From an uncultured Pseudomonadota bacterium (lineage in GTDB: Bacteria > Pseudomonadota > Gammaproteobacteria > Burkholderiales > Methylophilaceae): 64,000 nucleotides of DNA. The notes beneath the pieces are model-generated. The model was not told the origin of the DNA and searched no databases. It worked only from the letters and a program-made list of their open reading frames with translations. Below, piece after piece: positions 8,967-19,891 of the stretch. A program made the translations under genes and the position numbers. Location: positions 1 to 64,000 of the forward strand of contig CAINBI010000005.1 of NCBI GenBank assembly GCA_903846555.1, read 5' to 3'. How positions within the stretch are numbered: position 1 is the first letter of the stretch; the number at the start of each line of letters is the position of its first letter.

Positions 8967-9295
8967 TACTCGGTACCCTCTTCTGATCTTGAAGATTTTT
9001 CTACAAGTCCTGACAAACCTTCACGTCTTGCCAACTCGTTCAGTACGTCTTGCGGCTTCAATCCCGCTTGCGCCAGCATCACTAGAGTATGAAACCATAA
9101 ATCGGCTGTTTCATATATCAGGTGTTCATTATCACCATTTTTGGCGGCAATGATCGTTTCTGCGGCTTCTTCGCCTACCTTTTTCAGTATGCTATCCATG
9201 CCTTTTGCATACAGTTTAGCCACATAAGAAGTCTGAGGATCAGCACTTTTTCGTTGTTCCAACAATTCAGCTAAACGGTTTAATGTGTCGTTCAC
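8966..9295 (-). CDS. hisE: Phosphoribosyl-ATP pyrophosphatase
   Basis: HisE carries out the second step of histidine synthesis, hydrolysing phosphoribosyl-ATP to phosphoribosyl-AMP and pyrophosphate. The 109-residue product has the MazG-like motifs [13 protein letters not shown] and [11 protein letters not shown] with the acidic metal-binding residues. It is separate from hisI, 41 bases downstream of it, rather than fused as in enterobacteria. Confidence 0.96.
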   Translation of the reverse strand: MNDTLNRLAELLEQRKSADPQTSYVAKLYAKGMDSILKKVGEEAAETIIAAKNGDNEHLIYETADLWFHTLVMLAQAGLKPQDVLNELARREGLSGLVEKSSRSEEGTE

Positions 9296-9336
9296 TTTGA
9301 TTAACTTCCGTCTTAATTGGGTTTATTAAATGTAGT

Positions 9337-9714
9337 TTAGTAAATTTCTTTTGGGTCTTTAATCACGGGCTGATCTACCAGCCATTGTTCATTATCCAGC
9401 TTCTTAAAAAAACAATTATGTCGACCAGTGTGGCAGGCAATGCCCCCGACTTGCTCCACTTTGATGAGGATTACATCTTCATCACAATCCAGCCTAATTT
9501 CATGTACGTTCTGCACATGACCAGATTCTTCGCCCTTACGCCATAATTTATTACGTGAGCGTGACCAATACACCGCTTGCTTGGTTTCATAAGTGAGCTG
9601 TAAGGCTTCGCGGTTCATCCACGCAAACATCAGTATACGGCCTGAATCGTGTTCTTGGGCGATCACTGGCACTAAGCCATTTGCATCCCACTGTACAGCT
9701 GCCAACCAGTTCAT
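9337..9714 (-). CDS. hisI: Phosphoribosyl-AMP cyclohydrolase
   Basis: HisI opens the purine ring of phosphoribosyl-AMP, the third histidine step. The 125-residue product shows the zinc and magnesium ligands in [15 protein letters not shown] and [13 protein letters not shown], and the N-terminal [10 protein letters not shown] motif. It overlaps the hisF stop by four bases (ATGA), indicating coupled translation. Confidence 0.96.
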   Translation of the reverse strand: MNWLAAVQWDANGLVPVIAQEHDSGRILMFAWMNREALQLTYETKQAVYWSRSRNKLWRKGEESGHVQNVHEIRLDCDEDVILIKVEQVGGIACHTGRHNCFFKKLDNEQWLVDQPVIKDPKEIY

Positions 9715-10478
9715 AATCTAACTTCTATGCCGTGTTGTGCCATATATTCTTTGGCTTGTTTAACGGTGTATTCACCATAGTGAAAAATACTGGCCGCTAA
9801 CACCGCATCCGCGCCGCCTTGCTGGACGCCATCGACCAAATGTTGCAAGTTACCCACGCCACCAGAGGCAATAATGGGGATATTAACTGCATCTGAAATC
9901 GCACGATTTAATGGGTTATTAAAACCAATTTTAGTGCCGTCTCTATCCATACTAGTGACTAGCAACTCACCCGCGCCTAAGCTAGCCATGTACTCAGCCC
10001 ATTTCACCGCATCCAAGCCTGTCGCCTTGCGGCCACCATGCGTAAACACTTCCCACTGAAATGGTTTATTGTCCACTTTTTTAGCATCAATCGCCACCAC
10101 TATACATTGCGAACCAAAGCGGTTGGCGGCATCTGCCACCATCTGCGGATTTAATACCGCTGTGGTATTAATACTAACTTTATCCGCACCGGCATTAAGC
10201 AATCGGCGCACATCTTCCACTTCACGCACACCGCCGCCCACTGTTAATGGAATAAACACCTGTGAAGCCACTTGCTCAATAATATGCAGGATTAAGCCTC
10301 GGTTGTCAGAGCTGGCCGTAATATCTAAAAATGTAAGTTCGTCCGCGCCTTGATCATCGTAGCGTTTAGCAATTTCCACAGGGTCGCCCGCATCGCGAAG
10401 CTCAAGAAAGTTGATGCCTTTAACAACGCGACCATCAGTCACATCTAAACACGGAATGATGCGTTTGGCTAAGCCCAT
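9711..10478 (-). CDS. hisF: Imidazole glycerol phosphate synthase, cyclase subunit
   Basis: HisF is the (beta/alpha)8 barrel that combines PRFAR with ammonia from HisH to give imidazole glycerol phosphate and AICAR. The 255-residue product begins [19 protein letters not shown] with the catalytic Asp11, and a second phosphate site is visible in [13 protein letters not shown]. Its start overlaps the hisA stop by one base. Length is normal for the family. Confidence 0.97.
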   Translation of the reverse strand: MGLAKRIIPCLDVTDGRVVKGINFLELRDAGDPVEIAKRYDDQGADELTFLDITASSDNRGLILHIIEQVASQVFIPLTVGGGVREVEDVRRLLNAGADKVSINTTAVLNPQMVADAANRFGSQCIVVAIDAKKVDNKPFQWEVFTHGGRKATGLDAVKWAEYMASLGAGELLVTSMDRDGTKIGFNNPLNRAISDAVNIPIIASGGVGNLQHLVDGVQQGGADAVLAASIFHYGEYTVKQAKEYMAQHGIEVRL

Positions 10479-11215
10479 TAACTCAACTCATCGGCAAGTT
10501 TTTGTGCTGCTGTAAAATCTAAAGTGCCTTCGTAAATTGCGCGACCAGTAATTGCGCCGATAATACCTTCGCTAGCTACCGCACAAAGCTTTCTAACGTC
10601 ATCTAAATTGGTGACGCCGCCAGAAGCAATGACTGGAATACTGAGCGCCTGCGCTAGCGCAACTGTAGCCTCGATATTAACGCCCGTCAGCATGCCATCG
10701 CGGCCAATATCGGTATACACAATCGCATTAACACCATAATCTTCATATTTCTTGGCTAAGTCAATCACATCATGCCCAGTGAGCTTAGACCAGCCATCGA
10801 CTGCAACTTTGCCGTCTTTTGCATCTAAACCAACCATTATTTGGCCAGGAAAAGCACAGCATGCTTCATGCAGAAAGCCAGGATTCTTAACTGCAGCTGT
10901 GCCGATGATGACAAAATCAATGCCGTTATCCAAGTAGCGCTCTATCGTTTCTAAATCACGAATCCCGCCACCCAACTGAATAGGTATGTCATCCCCTACG
11001 GCACTAACGATAGCCTTAATTGCCGCTTCATTCACTGGCTTGCCTGCAAATGCGCCGTTCAAATCAACTAAATGTAAGCGTTTACCTCCACGATCAACCC
11101 AGTGGCGCGCCATTGCGCTAGGGTCTTCAGAAAACACTGTGGATTCTTCCATTAAGCCTTGTTTGAGTCTGACACAATGGCCGTCTTTAAGATCGATTGC
11201 TGGGATAATTAACAT
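10478..11215 (-). CDS. hisA: ProFAR isomerase
   Basis: HisA is the 5-ProFAR isomerase, an Amadori-type aldose-ketose isomerase with the same barrel fold as HisF. The 245-residue product has catalytic Asp in [12 protein letters not shown] and in [12 protein letters not shown], and the phosphate motifs QLGGGIR and ASGGV. It lies 100 bases after hisH and overlaps hisF by one base. Confidence 0.97.
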   Translation of the reverse strand: MLIIPAIDLKDGHCVRLKQGLMEESTVFSEDPSAMARHWVDRGGKRLHLVDLNGAFAGKPVNEAAIKAIVSAVGDDIPIQLGGGIRDLETIERYLDNGIDFVIIGTAAVKNPGFLHEACCAFPGQIMVGLDAKDGKVAVDGWSKLTGHDVIDLAKKYEDYGVNAIVYTDIGRDGMLTGVNIEATVALAQALSIPVIASGGVTNLDDVRKLCAVASEGIIGAITGRAIYEGTLDFTAAQKLADELS

Positions 11216-11315
11216 AGTGTGATGTAGTGTAGTTAGAATTTAAGTAGAAATAAAGAAGCAGTCAATAATTAAAAGTGTTTGATCAAAATATATTGATACA
11301 GTTAGCGAATGCGTT

Positions 11316-11969
11316 TTAAGGCTTCCAGCTTACAAAATTACTTAACATTTGTAAGCCTGCGCCCGCACTTTTTTCGGGATGAAACTGTACTGCAAATAAA
11401 TTATCAGTGGCGATTGCGCTAGTAAAACGCTTTGGATATTCACTGAAGCCAGAAATAATACTGTCATCGGCGGGCTGCACATAATAACTATGCACATAAT
11501 AAAAACGCTCACCGTCGGCAATGTTGTGCCATAAGGCATGTGGTACATTGGGCTTAGCCTGATAAACCTGATTCCAGCCCATGTGAGGAACTTTAAGCTT
11601 TGCACCTTGGCTATCTTTCATATCAGCCGCCGAAAATCGCTTAACATGACCTTTTAACAAATCCAAACCAGCCGCATCACCCTCTTCCGAATGCTCAAAA
11701 AGCATTTGCATACCGATACAAATACCTAAGAATGGCTTATTTTTCGCTGCGTGCAATACGGCATCATGTAGACCACGCGAATCTAATTCCCGCATACAGT
11801 CTGGCATGGCACCTTGGCCAGGAAACACAATGCGCTCTGCATTGGCAATATCCTCAGGATTACTCGTCACCAGTACGGTTTTAGTTGGTGCTACATGCTC
11901 CAAAGCTTTAGACACGGAGCGTAAGTTACCCATGCCATAATCAACCACTGCAATATCTATTTTTTTCAT
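11316..11969 (-). CDS. hisH: Imidazole glycerol phosphate synthase, glutaminase subunit
   Basis: HisH is the class I glutamine amidotransferase that supplies ammonia to HisF. In the 217-residue product the nucleophile is Cys84 (FLGICIGMQML) and the other triad residues are in VQFHPEKS near the C-terminus. It is 26 bases downstream of hisB on the same strand. The hisB-H-A-F-I-E order is the usual one. Confidence 0.97.
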   Translation of the reverse strand: MKKIDIAVVDYGMGNLRSVSKALEHVAPTKTVLVTSNPEDIANAERIVFPGQGAMPDCMRELDSRGLHDAVLHAAKNKPFLGICIGMQMLFEHSEEGDAAGLDLLKGHVKRFSAADMKDSQGAKLKVPHMGWNQVYQAKPNVPHALWHNIADGERFYYVHSYYVQPADDSIISGFSEYPKRFTSAIATDNLFAVQFHPEKSAGAGLQMLSNFVSWKP

Positions 11970-11995
11970 GTGGCTATATCGTTAGCAATGACCGC

Positions 11996-12583
11996 TTACA
12001 GACTACCTTTGGTAGAAGGCATGATACCTTCCATTCGCGCATCAAACTCAACAGCCATACGCAATGCACGTCCAAAAGCTTTAAAAATTGTTTCGGCTTG
12101 ATGGTGCGCGTTATGGCCTTTAATGTTATCAATGTGCAATGACACGTTGGCATGATTGACAAAACCTTGAAAGAATTCATGGACTAAATCAACGTCGAAC
12201 TCACCTATTTGGGCGCGGGTAAATACGCAGCCAAAAACCAAACCAGGCCGACCTGAAATATCCAATACCACGCGAGATAAGGCTTCATCTAACGGCACAT
12301 AAGCATGTCCATAGCGACGAATGCCTTTTTTATCACCTATTGCCTTTGCAAAAGCCTGGCCTAATGTAATGCCAATATCTTCAACCGTGTGGTGTGCATC
12401 AATGTGCAAATCGCCTTTGGCGTTCACACTAATATCCATCATGCCATGACGGGCGATTTGATCCAGCATGTGGTCTAAAAACCCAATACCAGTATTGAAT
12501 TGAGAAACACCAGTACCATCTAAATTGATAGCAACAGTGATTTGCGTTTCCAAGGTATTTCTGACGACTTCAGCAGTGCGCAT
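11996..12583 (-). CDS. hisB: Imidazole glycerol phosphate dehydratase
   Basis: HisB dehydrates imidazole glycerol phosphate to imidazole acetol phosphate. The 195-residue product is the monofunctional dehydratase with the manganese-binding repeats [11 protein letters not shown] and [18 protein letters not shown] and the GFLDHM motif; the N-terminal phosphatase domain of the enterobacterial bifunctional HisB is absent. It begins the hisBHAFIE-hinT-tat run. A 375-base gap separates it from hps, so it probably has its own promoter. Confidence 0.97.
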   Translation of the reverse strand: MRTAEVVRNTLETQITVAINLDGTGVSQFNTGIGFLDHMLDQIARHGMMDISVNAKGDLHIDAHHTVEDIGITLGQAFAKAIGDKKGIRRYGHAYVPLDEALSRVVLDISGRPGLVFGCVFTRAQIGEFDVDLVHEFFQGFVNHANVSLHIDNIKGHNAHHQAETIFKAFGRALRMAVEFDARMEGIMPSTKGSL

Positions 12584-12736
12584 AATGGTTCACTTAAAGA
12601 AAGTGTAAAGCTAAATGAGAAATGCTATTTTAACCTAAACTAGATGCACTTGGGTTTTTTGGGTGCCCGCATTTCTTGATTGACTAATCAAATTTAGCAA
12701 CTAGGCATCTAATATGCGCCTTTAAGGATAAATAAC

Positions 12737-12775
12737 ATGCTCTGCGAGGCAATAAGGACGGGCTTCCTAGAGCAT
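12737..12775 (-). repeat. 39-base palindromic repeat, copy B
   Basis: Arms are ATGCTCT and AGAGCAT with a conserved interior. Read on the minus strand it matches copy C (46601-46639) at 33 of 39 positions and copy A (7021-7059) at 28 of 39. It lies downstream of the hps terminator and upstream of hisB. Confidence 0.8.
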
Positions 12776-12814
12776 CTATTTTCAAGCCCACTTTGTGCAG
12801 TTAAGCTTAAATAC

Positions 12815-12855
12815 ATAAAAAAGCCTAGTCAGATACATGATCTTGACTAGGCTCT
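12815..12855 (-). terminator. Rho-independent terminator of hps
   Basis: A strong hairpin (AGCCTAGTCAGAT at 12822-12834, ATCTTGACTAGGCT at 12840-12853, one bulged base) is followed on the minus strand by a run of T residues. It lies about 100 bases past the hps stop, so hps is probably a monocistronic, insulated unit inside the his region. A shorter T run on the other side may let it work in both directions. Confidence 0.85.
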
Positions 12856-12958
12856 TTTACTTACCAGCTCACGCCAATAAGGTTTCTAACGTAATATCTT
12901 TCAAAGAAAATTGAATTTAACGAAAGATACTTCGGTAAGAAACTTCCAATAAGCTAAC

Positions 12959-13813
12959 TTATTGTGCAGCAGCTGGGGCAGCTTCTGTTGCTGCAGGAGC
13001 AGCTTCAGCTGGCGCTTCAACAGCAGGTGCAGCTTCAGCAGCCGGAGCTGATATTTCAGCAGCTGGGGCAACAGCTTCAACTGGTGCTGGTTTTTTACTG
13101 AACATTGTGAACAATGCTAGCAATACTACAGCAGCGATAATCCATGGAAGGAATTTTTTAACGCCACCAGCACTGGCTGAAGCACCGTGTGCAATTGCAG
13201 TGATTTCTGCAGCAGCAGCAGCTGGATCAGTAGCGCCGTAAATAGCAGCGCCAGCAACGATGATTGTTGCGCCTGCATCTTTAACTTGTTGTGTAGTAGC
13301 CGCTTTAACGCCACCAGCAACTGAAATTTCAACGCCTAGGTTTAAACCAGCAACCATTGCTAAGTCATTAAATGGTGTTTGGCCAGCAGCTTGTTGATCT
13401 AAACCAGTATGAACGCCAATGATGTGAGCGCCTAATTTAGCCACTTCTAATGTGCGTGTTTTTTTATCAGCAACGTTGATCAAATCAACTTGTGCTTTTT
13501 TACCATATTTATTAGCAACATCAATGACGCCTTTGATAGTACCAATATCAGCAGTACCTAAAACGGTACAGATATCAGCGCCAGCTTTGTAGAATGGCTC
13601 AGCTTCATAGAAGCCAGCATCCATTGTTTTAAGATCAACTAAGATTTTGTTGTTTGGGAATTTAGCACGTAAAACTTCAAGCAATTTGATACCGTTATGC
13701 TTAATGCATGGTGTACCAATTTCCAAAATATCTACATGTGGAGCAACTTTAGTTGCTAAAGCGACAGTACCGTCGAAATCTAATGAATCTAATGCCATTT
13801 GGGTTTGAGCCAT
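12959..13813 (-). CDS. hps: 3-Hexulose-6-phosphate synthase with C-terminal membrane segment
   Basis: Hps condenses formaldehyde with ribulose 5-phosphate to 3-hexulose 6-phosphate, the entry step of the ribulose monophosphate pathway. Residues 1 to about 209 are a normal Hps barrel of the OMP decarboxylase superfamily, with DLKTMD at 60-65, QVDLINV and SVAGGV. The protein then continues for about 75 residues: a Gly/Ser linker, KKFLPWIIAAVVLLALFTMF (a likely membrane helix at about 219-238), and a tail almost entirely Ala, Pro, Glu and Val. Typical Hps ends near residue 210. I use the ATG at 13813 because GGAGG lies just upstream; a TTG at 13828 in frame overlaps that site. It has its own terminator and sits between hisC and hisB. 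Confidence 0.93.
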   Translation of the reverse strand: MAQTQMALDSLDFDGTVALATKVAPHVDILEIGTPCIKHNGIKLLEVLRAKFPNNKILVDLKTMDAGFYEAEPFYKAGADICTVLGTADIGTIKGVIDVANKYGKKAQVDLINVADKKTRTLEVAKLGAHIIGVHTGLDQQAAGQTPFNDLAMVAGLNLGVEISVAGGVKAATTQQVKDAGATIIVAGAAIYGATDPAAAAAEITAIAHGASASAGGVKKFLPWIIAAVVLLALFTMFSKKPAPVEAVAPAAEISAPAAEAAPAVEAPAEAAPAATEAAPAAAQ

Positions 13814-13890
13814 TGCTACATCCTCCAACTTAAAAGTAAATCATTTTTGATTTACTTAAGATTAAAATACGAATTGAATAGTTTTTATAT

Positions 13891-13907
13891 TGTGCCGTAA
13901 TAGCACA
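13891..13907. promoter_or_regulatory. Inverted repeat upstream of hps
   Basis: The sequence TGTGC-7 bases-GCACA lies about 80 bases before the hps start, next to a TATAAA-like hexamer on the minus strand. It could be an operator or part of the leader. No regulator can be named, and a five-base half-site can occur by chance. Confidence 0.25.
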
Positions 13908-14042
13908 TTGCGAGATGATAACCGTAATCAGCCTGAAATTTCAAACTTTTCATGCATATTTCATTAATTTTTGTATAATTTAATCAAGTTTTATATGGGA
14001 AATTCAGTCAAATCACCGTATATATGCGTTTCAAGTGAGTTT

Positions 14043-15101
14043 TTACAAAAGTTCTTTTAACGCGCTAATAAGTTTTTTTGACTGCGCATCCGTACCAATC
14101 GTGATACGCAAATAAGCAGCAATGCGAATTGGCGATTTAAAATGACGGACGATAATGCTCTTTTCACGTAGTAGAGCGGTGAGTTCTGCGCCACCTTTAA
14201 GCTGATGTTTGGCAAAAATAAAATTTGCACCCGATGGCAACACATCAAAACCCAAAACCGTTAACTCTTTAACTAACCTTTCGCGCGTTTCTATCACTTT
14301 GCTACAGGTTTGCTCAAAATATGTTGCATCTTGCATCGCCGCAATTGCACCTGCGGATGCAAAACGATCTATTGGATAGGAATTAAAACTGTCTTTTACG
14401 CGCATTAAAGCTTCAATTAAATCTGCCGAACCCAATGCGTAGCCGACACGCAAGCCTGCTAAAGAGCGTGCTTTAGAAAAAGTGTGTGTGACTAATAAAT
14501 TAGGGTAACGGTGAATTAAATTAACGGCTGATTCTGTACCAAAATCCACATAGGCTTCATCAATGACCACGACTGACTGTGTGTTTTTTTGTAGTAATGT
14601 TTCAATTTGCATTAAAGCCAGAGGAATACCAGTCGGCGCGTTTGGGTTTGGGAATATGATGCCGCCGTTAAGCTGATCATAATCGTCAATATTGATTGTG
14701 AAATCATCCGCCAAGGCAATGGCTTTATATTCAATATCGTACAAGCCGCAATAAACAGGATAAAAGCTGTAGGTAATATCTGGGAACAGTAAAGGCTTGT
14801 CGTGTTTTAACAAAGCCTGAAAAGTATGTGCCAGCACCTCATCCGAACCGTTACCTACAAATACTTGATTCGCCTTCAAGTGATGCACTTCGGCAATTAC
14901 GGCCTTAAGTGCATCCGAGTTTGGATCAGGGTACAAGCGTAGCGAATCTGCCGCCTCTAACTTCAACGCCTCTAAAACTCTAGGGCTAGGGCCATAGGGG
15001 TTTTCGTTGGTATTGAGTTTGACTAGATCGTCCAGCTTAGGCTGCTCGCCCGGCACATAAGGCGTAAGCTTATGTACGATATCGCTCCAGAGCTTACTCA
15101 T
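14043..15101 (-). CDS. hisC: Histidinol-phosphate aminotransferase
   Basis: HisC is the PLP enzyme converting imidazole acetol phosphate to histidinol phosphate. The 352-residue product has the NPNAPTG substrate motif, the [10 protein letters not shown] cofactor aspartate region, and the PLP lysine in [18 protein letters not shown]. It starts four bases after hisD, completing a hisG-D-C operon led by murA and its upstream genes. hps follows downstream but with its own signals. Confidence 0.96.
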   Translation of the reverse strand: MSKLWSDIVHKLTPYVPGEQPKLDDLVKLNTNENPYGPSPRVLEALKLEAADSLRLYPDPNSDALKAVIAEVHHLKANQVFVGNGSDEVLAHTFQALLKHDKPLLFPDITYSFYPVYCGLYDIEYKAIALADDFTINIDDYDQLNGGIIFPNPNAPTGIPLALMQIETLLQKNTQSVVVIDEAYVDFGTESAVNLIHRYPNLLVTHTFSKARSLAGLRVGYALGSADLIEALMRVKDSFNSYPIDRFASAGAIAAMQDATYFEQTCSKVIETRERLVKELTVLGFDVLPSGANFIFAKHQLKGGAELTALLREKSIIVRHFKSPIRIAAYLRITIGTDAQSKKLISALKELL

Positions 15102-15105
15102 GGGC

Positions 15106-16422
15106 TTAGGCTGGATCTTTTAGACGATATTCAGCACTACGTGCATGTGCTTGCAGGCCTTCGCCATAAGCTAGCGTAGCTGCCACTTTACCCAGCACTT
15201 GTGCGCCTTCTGCCGACACCATAATCAAGCTGGAGCGTTTTTGAAAGTCATACACACCTAATGGCGATGAAAATCTAGCCGTGCGCGAAGTGGGCAACAC
15301 ATGGTTTGGCCCTGCGCAATAATCACCGAGCGCTTCACAGGTATTTCTACCCATAAAAATAGCCCCAGCATGTTTGATTTTTTTGCTAAAGGCTAGCGGC
15401 TCATCCATCGACAATTCTAAATGCTCAGGTGCAATATAATTGCAAATTTCAGCGGCTTCATCTAAATCGCGGACTTGAATCAATGCGCCACGATCAGTTA
15501 ATGACGTTCTAATAATATCTTTACGTGGCATTTCTTGTACTAGCTTTTGAATGCTGGCGCTTACTTTTTCTAAGAATTCTGCATCTGGGCTTAATAAAAT
15601 CGCTTGCGCCAATTCGTCATGTTCAGCTTGGCTGAATAAATCCATCGCCACCCAATCTGGGTTAGTTTTGCCATCACAAATCACTAGAATCTCTGAGGGC
15701 CCTGCCACCATGTCAATGCCAACAATGCCGAATACGCGGCGCTTTGCGGCGGCAACATAAGCATTACCCGGTCCGACTACCTTATCCACTTGTGGCACAG
15801 TTTCGGTACCGTAAGCCAAGGCGCCAACGCCTTGCGCACCGCCGATGCAGAATACACGATCAACACCAGAAATGGCCGCAGCAGCCAACACCAACTGATT
15901 TCTTTCACCATTGGGCGTAGGCACCACCATGATTAATTCTTTAACACCCGCCACCTTAGCAGGAATAGCATTCATCAATACTGAAGAAGGGTACGCAGCC
16001 TTACCGCCCGGCACATACAAACCTACGCGATCTAATGAGGTGACTTGCTGACCAAGAATCGTACCGTCGGCTTCCGTATAACTCCAAGAGCTCATTAATT
16101 GCTTTTCATGATAAATACGCACGCGATCTGCCGCCACCTGCAAAGCTTCACGCTGATCAACTGGCAGGCCATTTAATGCAGCAATTAGCTCAGCTTGACT
16201 AATTTCAAGCTCGGCTAAATCGGTCGCGCTAGTTTTATCAAAACGGTTGGTATACTCCAACACCGCTGCATCACCGCGCTTTTTAACATCTTTAAGAATA
16301 TTGGCTACCACCTCATCAACGCTATCATCTTGCGCGGTTTCAAAAGCTAGCAATGCTTTAAGTTTGTCGTCAAAATCATCGTCAGTGCTAGAAAAACGTC
16401 GAATATCTATATTCACAGTCAT
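15106..16422 (-). CDS. hisD: Histidinol dehydrogenase
   Basis: HisD is the zinc enzyme that oxidises histidinol to histidine in two NAD-dependent steps. The product of about 438 residues has the family signature around [13 protein letters not shown], the zinc-site [13 protein letters not shown] and the C-terminal GPNHVLPT region. I place the start at the ATG at 16422; a GTG codon immediately upstream (16425) is also possible. The spacing after hisG is 37 bases. Confidence 0.96.
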   Translation of the reverse strand: MTVNIDIRRFSSTDDDFDDKLKALLAFETAQDDSVDEVVANILKDVKKRGDAAVLEYTNRFDKTSATDLAELEISQAELIAALNGLPVDQREALQVAADRVRIYHEKQLMSSWSYTEADGTILGQQVTSLDRVGLYVPGGKAAYPSSVLMNAIPAKVAGVKELIMVVPTPNGERNQLVLAAAAISGVDRVFCIGGAQGVGALAYGTETVPQVDKVVGPGNAYVAAAKRRVFGIVGIDMVAGPSEILVICDGKTNPDWVAMDLFSQAEHDELAQAILLSPDAEFLEKVSASIQKLVQEMPRKDIIRTSLTDRGALIQVRDLDEAAEICNYIAPEHLELSMDEPLAFSKKIKHAGAIFMGRNTCEALGDYCAGPNHVLPTSRTARFSSPLGVYDFQKRSSLIMVSAEGAQVLGKVAATLAYGEGLQAHARSAEYRLKDPA

Positions 16423-16459
16423 CACCTTAAATCTATTCTCTTAAATTAATTTTTGATGC

Positions 16460-17101
16460 TTATTTAGGCACAATTGCGCTGATAAAAGCATCCATAATCG
16501 GCTGAATTTTTGCTCGATTTAACTTGAGTGAAGCTTGGTTCACCACTAAGCGTGAGCTAATATCGCCAACCTCTTCTACGGCTTTGAGGTTATTAGCGCG
16601 TAAAGTTCCACCTGTACTAACCAAATCAACAATCACATCGGCTAGGCCAACTAATGGGCCTAACTCCATAGAGCCGTAGAGTTTGATTAAATCAACATGC
16701 ATACCTTTTGCGGCAAAGTGTTCACGGGCAGTTTTTACATATTTAGTGACCACTTTTAAGCGTGCGCCACTACGAATAGAAGCAAAGTAATCAAAATCTT
16801 CACGCACCGCCACCATCATTTTGCACTTGGCTATTTGTAAATCGATAGGCTGATACAAGCCTTCGCCGCCATGTTCATCTAATACATCCTTACCGGCAAT
16901 GCCTAAATCAGCCGCGCCGTATTGCACGTAGGTTGGCACATCAGAAGCACGCACAATAATCAAGCGTACATCTCCGCGATTTGTTGCCAGTATCAATTTG
17001 CGTGAAGATTCTGGATCTTCCAGCGCATGAATACCCGCCGCCGCTAACAATGGAACGGTTTCTTCGAAGATGCGACCTTTTGAGAGAGCGATGGTAATCA
17101 T
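16460..17101 (-). CDS. hisG: ATP phosphoribosyltransferase, short form
   Basis: HisG catalyses the first, committed step of histidine synthesis. At 213 residues this is the short form (HisG-S), which lacks the C-terminal allosteric domain and in other bacteria requires the HisZ regulatory subunit. The PRPP-binding loop is visible in [14 protein letters not shown] and the start is [14 protein letters not shown]. No hisZ is in this window, so it should be elsewhere in the genome. It follows murA by three bases. Confidence 0.96.
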   Translation of the reverse strand: MITIALSKGRIFEETVPLLAAAGIHALEDPESSRKLILATNRGDVRLIIVRASDVPTYVQYGAADLGIAGKDVLDEHGGEGLYQPIDLQIAKCKMMVAVREDFDYFASIRSGARLKVVTKYVKTAREHFAAKGMHVDLIKLYGSMELGPLVGLADVIVDLVSTGGTLRANNLKAVEEVGDISSRLVVNQASLKLNRAKIQPIMDAFISAIVPK

Positions 17102-17104
17102 TTT

Positions 17105-18367
<1,263 letters not shown>

Positions 18368-18688
18368 TTACTTAGCCACGCTTACAGAACTTAATAAAGT
18401 TTGAAGCTCGCCGCTTTCGTACATGGCACGCATAATATCTGAGCCACCCACAAATTCACCGTTAATATACAACTGTGGAATGGTTGGCCAGTTTGCGTAG
18501 ACTTTAATGCCTTCACGCACAGCTTGATCCGCCAGCACATCTACCGAAACGTATTTTGTATTACATGCGTCTAAAATCTGTGTCGCCATGTTAGAAAATC
18601 CACATTGCGGGAATTTAGGATTGCCTTTCATGTACAACACCACTGGGTTAGTGGTGACCGTTTCTTTAATTTTTGCCTGTGCGTCCAT
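18368..18688 (-). CDS. grxD: Monothiol glutaredoxin, Grx4/GrxD family
   Basis: Monothiol glutaredoxins carry or sense [2Fe-2S] clusters, usually with a BolA partner. The roughly 106-residue product has the CGFS active site (KFPQCGFSNMAT), the WPTIPQLY glutathione-binding segment and the GGSDIM motif. I choose the ATG at 18688, which has GGAG six bases upstream; an in-frame ATG at 18700 overlaps that site. A BolA gene lies upstream, matching the known Grx-BolA partnership. Confidence 0.95.
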   Translation of the reverse strand: MDAQAKIKETVTTNPVVLYMKGNPKFPQCGFSNMATQILDACNTKYVSVDVLADQAVREGIKVYANWPTIPQLYINGEFVGGSDIMRAMYESGELQTLLSSVSVAK

Positions 18689-18784
18689 TTGAATCTCCAT
18701 TGCTTAATATGTTATTTATTTGAATTTAATTGATGAATAAACTGGCTAATTAAAGCCTGATTATTAAAACTCTATTATTGAAAT

Positions 18785-19027
18785 TTAAGCCTTATTCGCC
18801 CACTGTTCTGGTGTATAAGTTTTCATTGATAAGGCGTGAATTTCTGCGCGCATTCTGTCGCCCAAAGCGGCATAAACCAACTGATGCTGCTGCACCATGC
18901 CCTTGCCGACGAATGCGGCGCTTACGACAACTGCCTCAAAATGCGTGCCGTCATCACCTAAAACCTTGATGTATTCGCAAGCTAAATGTTGGGTAATATA
19001 TAACTCTAATTGTTGCGCACTTAACAC
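18785..19027 (-). CDS. BolA-family protein (IbaG type)
   Basis: BolA-like proteins form cluster-sharing heterodimers with monothiol glutaredoxins. The 80-residue product has the class II KH-like fold signature, with [19 protein letters not shown]-like residues and [18 protein letters not shown]. The genomic position, between an ABC-2 exporter and grxD-murA, corresponds to the IbaG/YrbA location near murA in enterobacteria. Confidence 0.92.
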   Translation of the reverse strand: MLSAQQLELYITQHLACEYIKVLGDDGTHFEAVVVSAAFVGKGMVQQHQLVYAALGDRMRAEIHALSMKTYTPEQWANKA

Positions 19028-19060
19028 TGATGAATTACCTTTTTAGTTGAACTGACGAGC

Positions 19061-19891
19061 TTACGCTCTTAATTTATAGCCAGATTTTAACATTTTTAGC
19101 GTAATCAGTGCTAACACTAACAGCGACACACCAACGATGCATAAACTAGTCAGCGGCGAAACATCACCCTTGCCAAAAAAACCATATCTAAAGCCATCAA
19201 TCATGTAGAAAAATGGGTTAAGTTGCGATAGCTTTTGCCAAAATGGCGGCAGCGAATGTATCGAGTAAAACACGCCTGATAAAAACGACAGTGGCATGAT
19301 AATGAAGTTCTGAAATGCCGCCATTTGATCAAAACGATCCGCCCAAATCCCAGCGATGATGCCAAACGTACCTAATAAAGCACTGCCCAATAAGGCAAAA
19401 GCAAATACCAGCAGGGGGTTAGCGATATGAATATCCACAAACCACATTGCAACTAGATAAATACATAAACCCACCACTAGCCCACGGATAATGGCCGCAC
19501 ATAAAAAAGCCACGAAAAATTGAAAATGCGTTAGCGGCGTGAGTAAAACAAATACCAGATTACCCATGACTTTAGATTGTATAAGGCTGGAAGAACTATT
19601 GGCGAAAGCGTTTTGCAGTACAGACATCATGATGAGGCCTGGAATCAAAAATTCGGTGTAAGGCACACCGTTATAAACCTGCACATGACCAGCTAAAACA
19701 TGCGCGAAAATTAACAGGTACAGCAATGCTGTAATCACTGGTGCAGCCACGGTTTGAAAAGCAACGCGCCAAAAGCGTAACAACTCCTTTTTGAGCAGCG
19801 TCCAAGGCCCTCTAAAACCAGCTCCTTTAAAACCAGCGCCACTGAATGAAGTGCTGATATTTGCAGAATTGCTCACTTTAGCGTTATTCAT
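19061..19891 (-). CDS. ABC-2 type transporter permease (YadH-like)
   Basis: This is the membrane component of an ABC exporter. The 276-residue product has about six predicted membrane helices and the ABC-2 family layout, with an N-terminal variable stretch of Gly, Phe and Ala residues. It overlaps the upstream ATPase gene by four bases (ATGA). The substrate is unknown; the E. coli relative YadH is also uncharacterised. Its place between mla and bolA-murA is a conserved Betaproteobacterial arrangement. Confidence 0.88.
   Translation of the reverse strand: MNNAKVSNSANISTSFSGAGFKGAGFRGPWTLLKKELLRFWRVAFQTVAAPVITALLYLLIFAHVLAGHVQVYNGVPYTEFLIPGLIMMSVLQNAFANSSSSLIQSKVMGNLVFVLLTPLTHFQFFVAFLCAAIIRGLVVGLCIYLVAMWFVDIHIANPLLVFAFALLGSALLGTFGIIAGIWADRFDQMAAFQNFIIMPLSFLSGVFYSIHSLPPFWQKLSQLNPFFYMIDGFRYGFFGKGDVSPLTSLCIVGVSLLVLALITLKMLKSGYKLRA

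Larger units (their letters stand above)
12584..12958 (-). other. Non-coding gap between hisB and hps
   Basis: This 375-base stretch has no credible gene. It holds, in the minus-strand direction of transcription, the hps terminator (12815-12855), the 39-base palindromic repeat copy B (12737-12775), a small inverted repeat TTGATT-GACT-AATCAA at 12676-12691, and presumably the hisB promoter. I could not identify a convincing pair of promoter boxes. Confidence 0.6.

Noticed and set aside
13814-13828. Upstream TTG start for hps
   Set aside because: It lies on the ribosome-binding sequence itself; the ATG at 13813 matches family N-termini.
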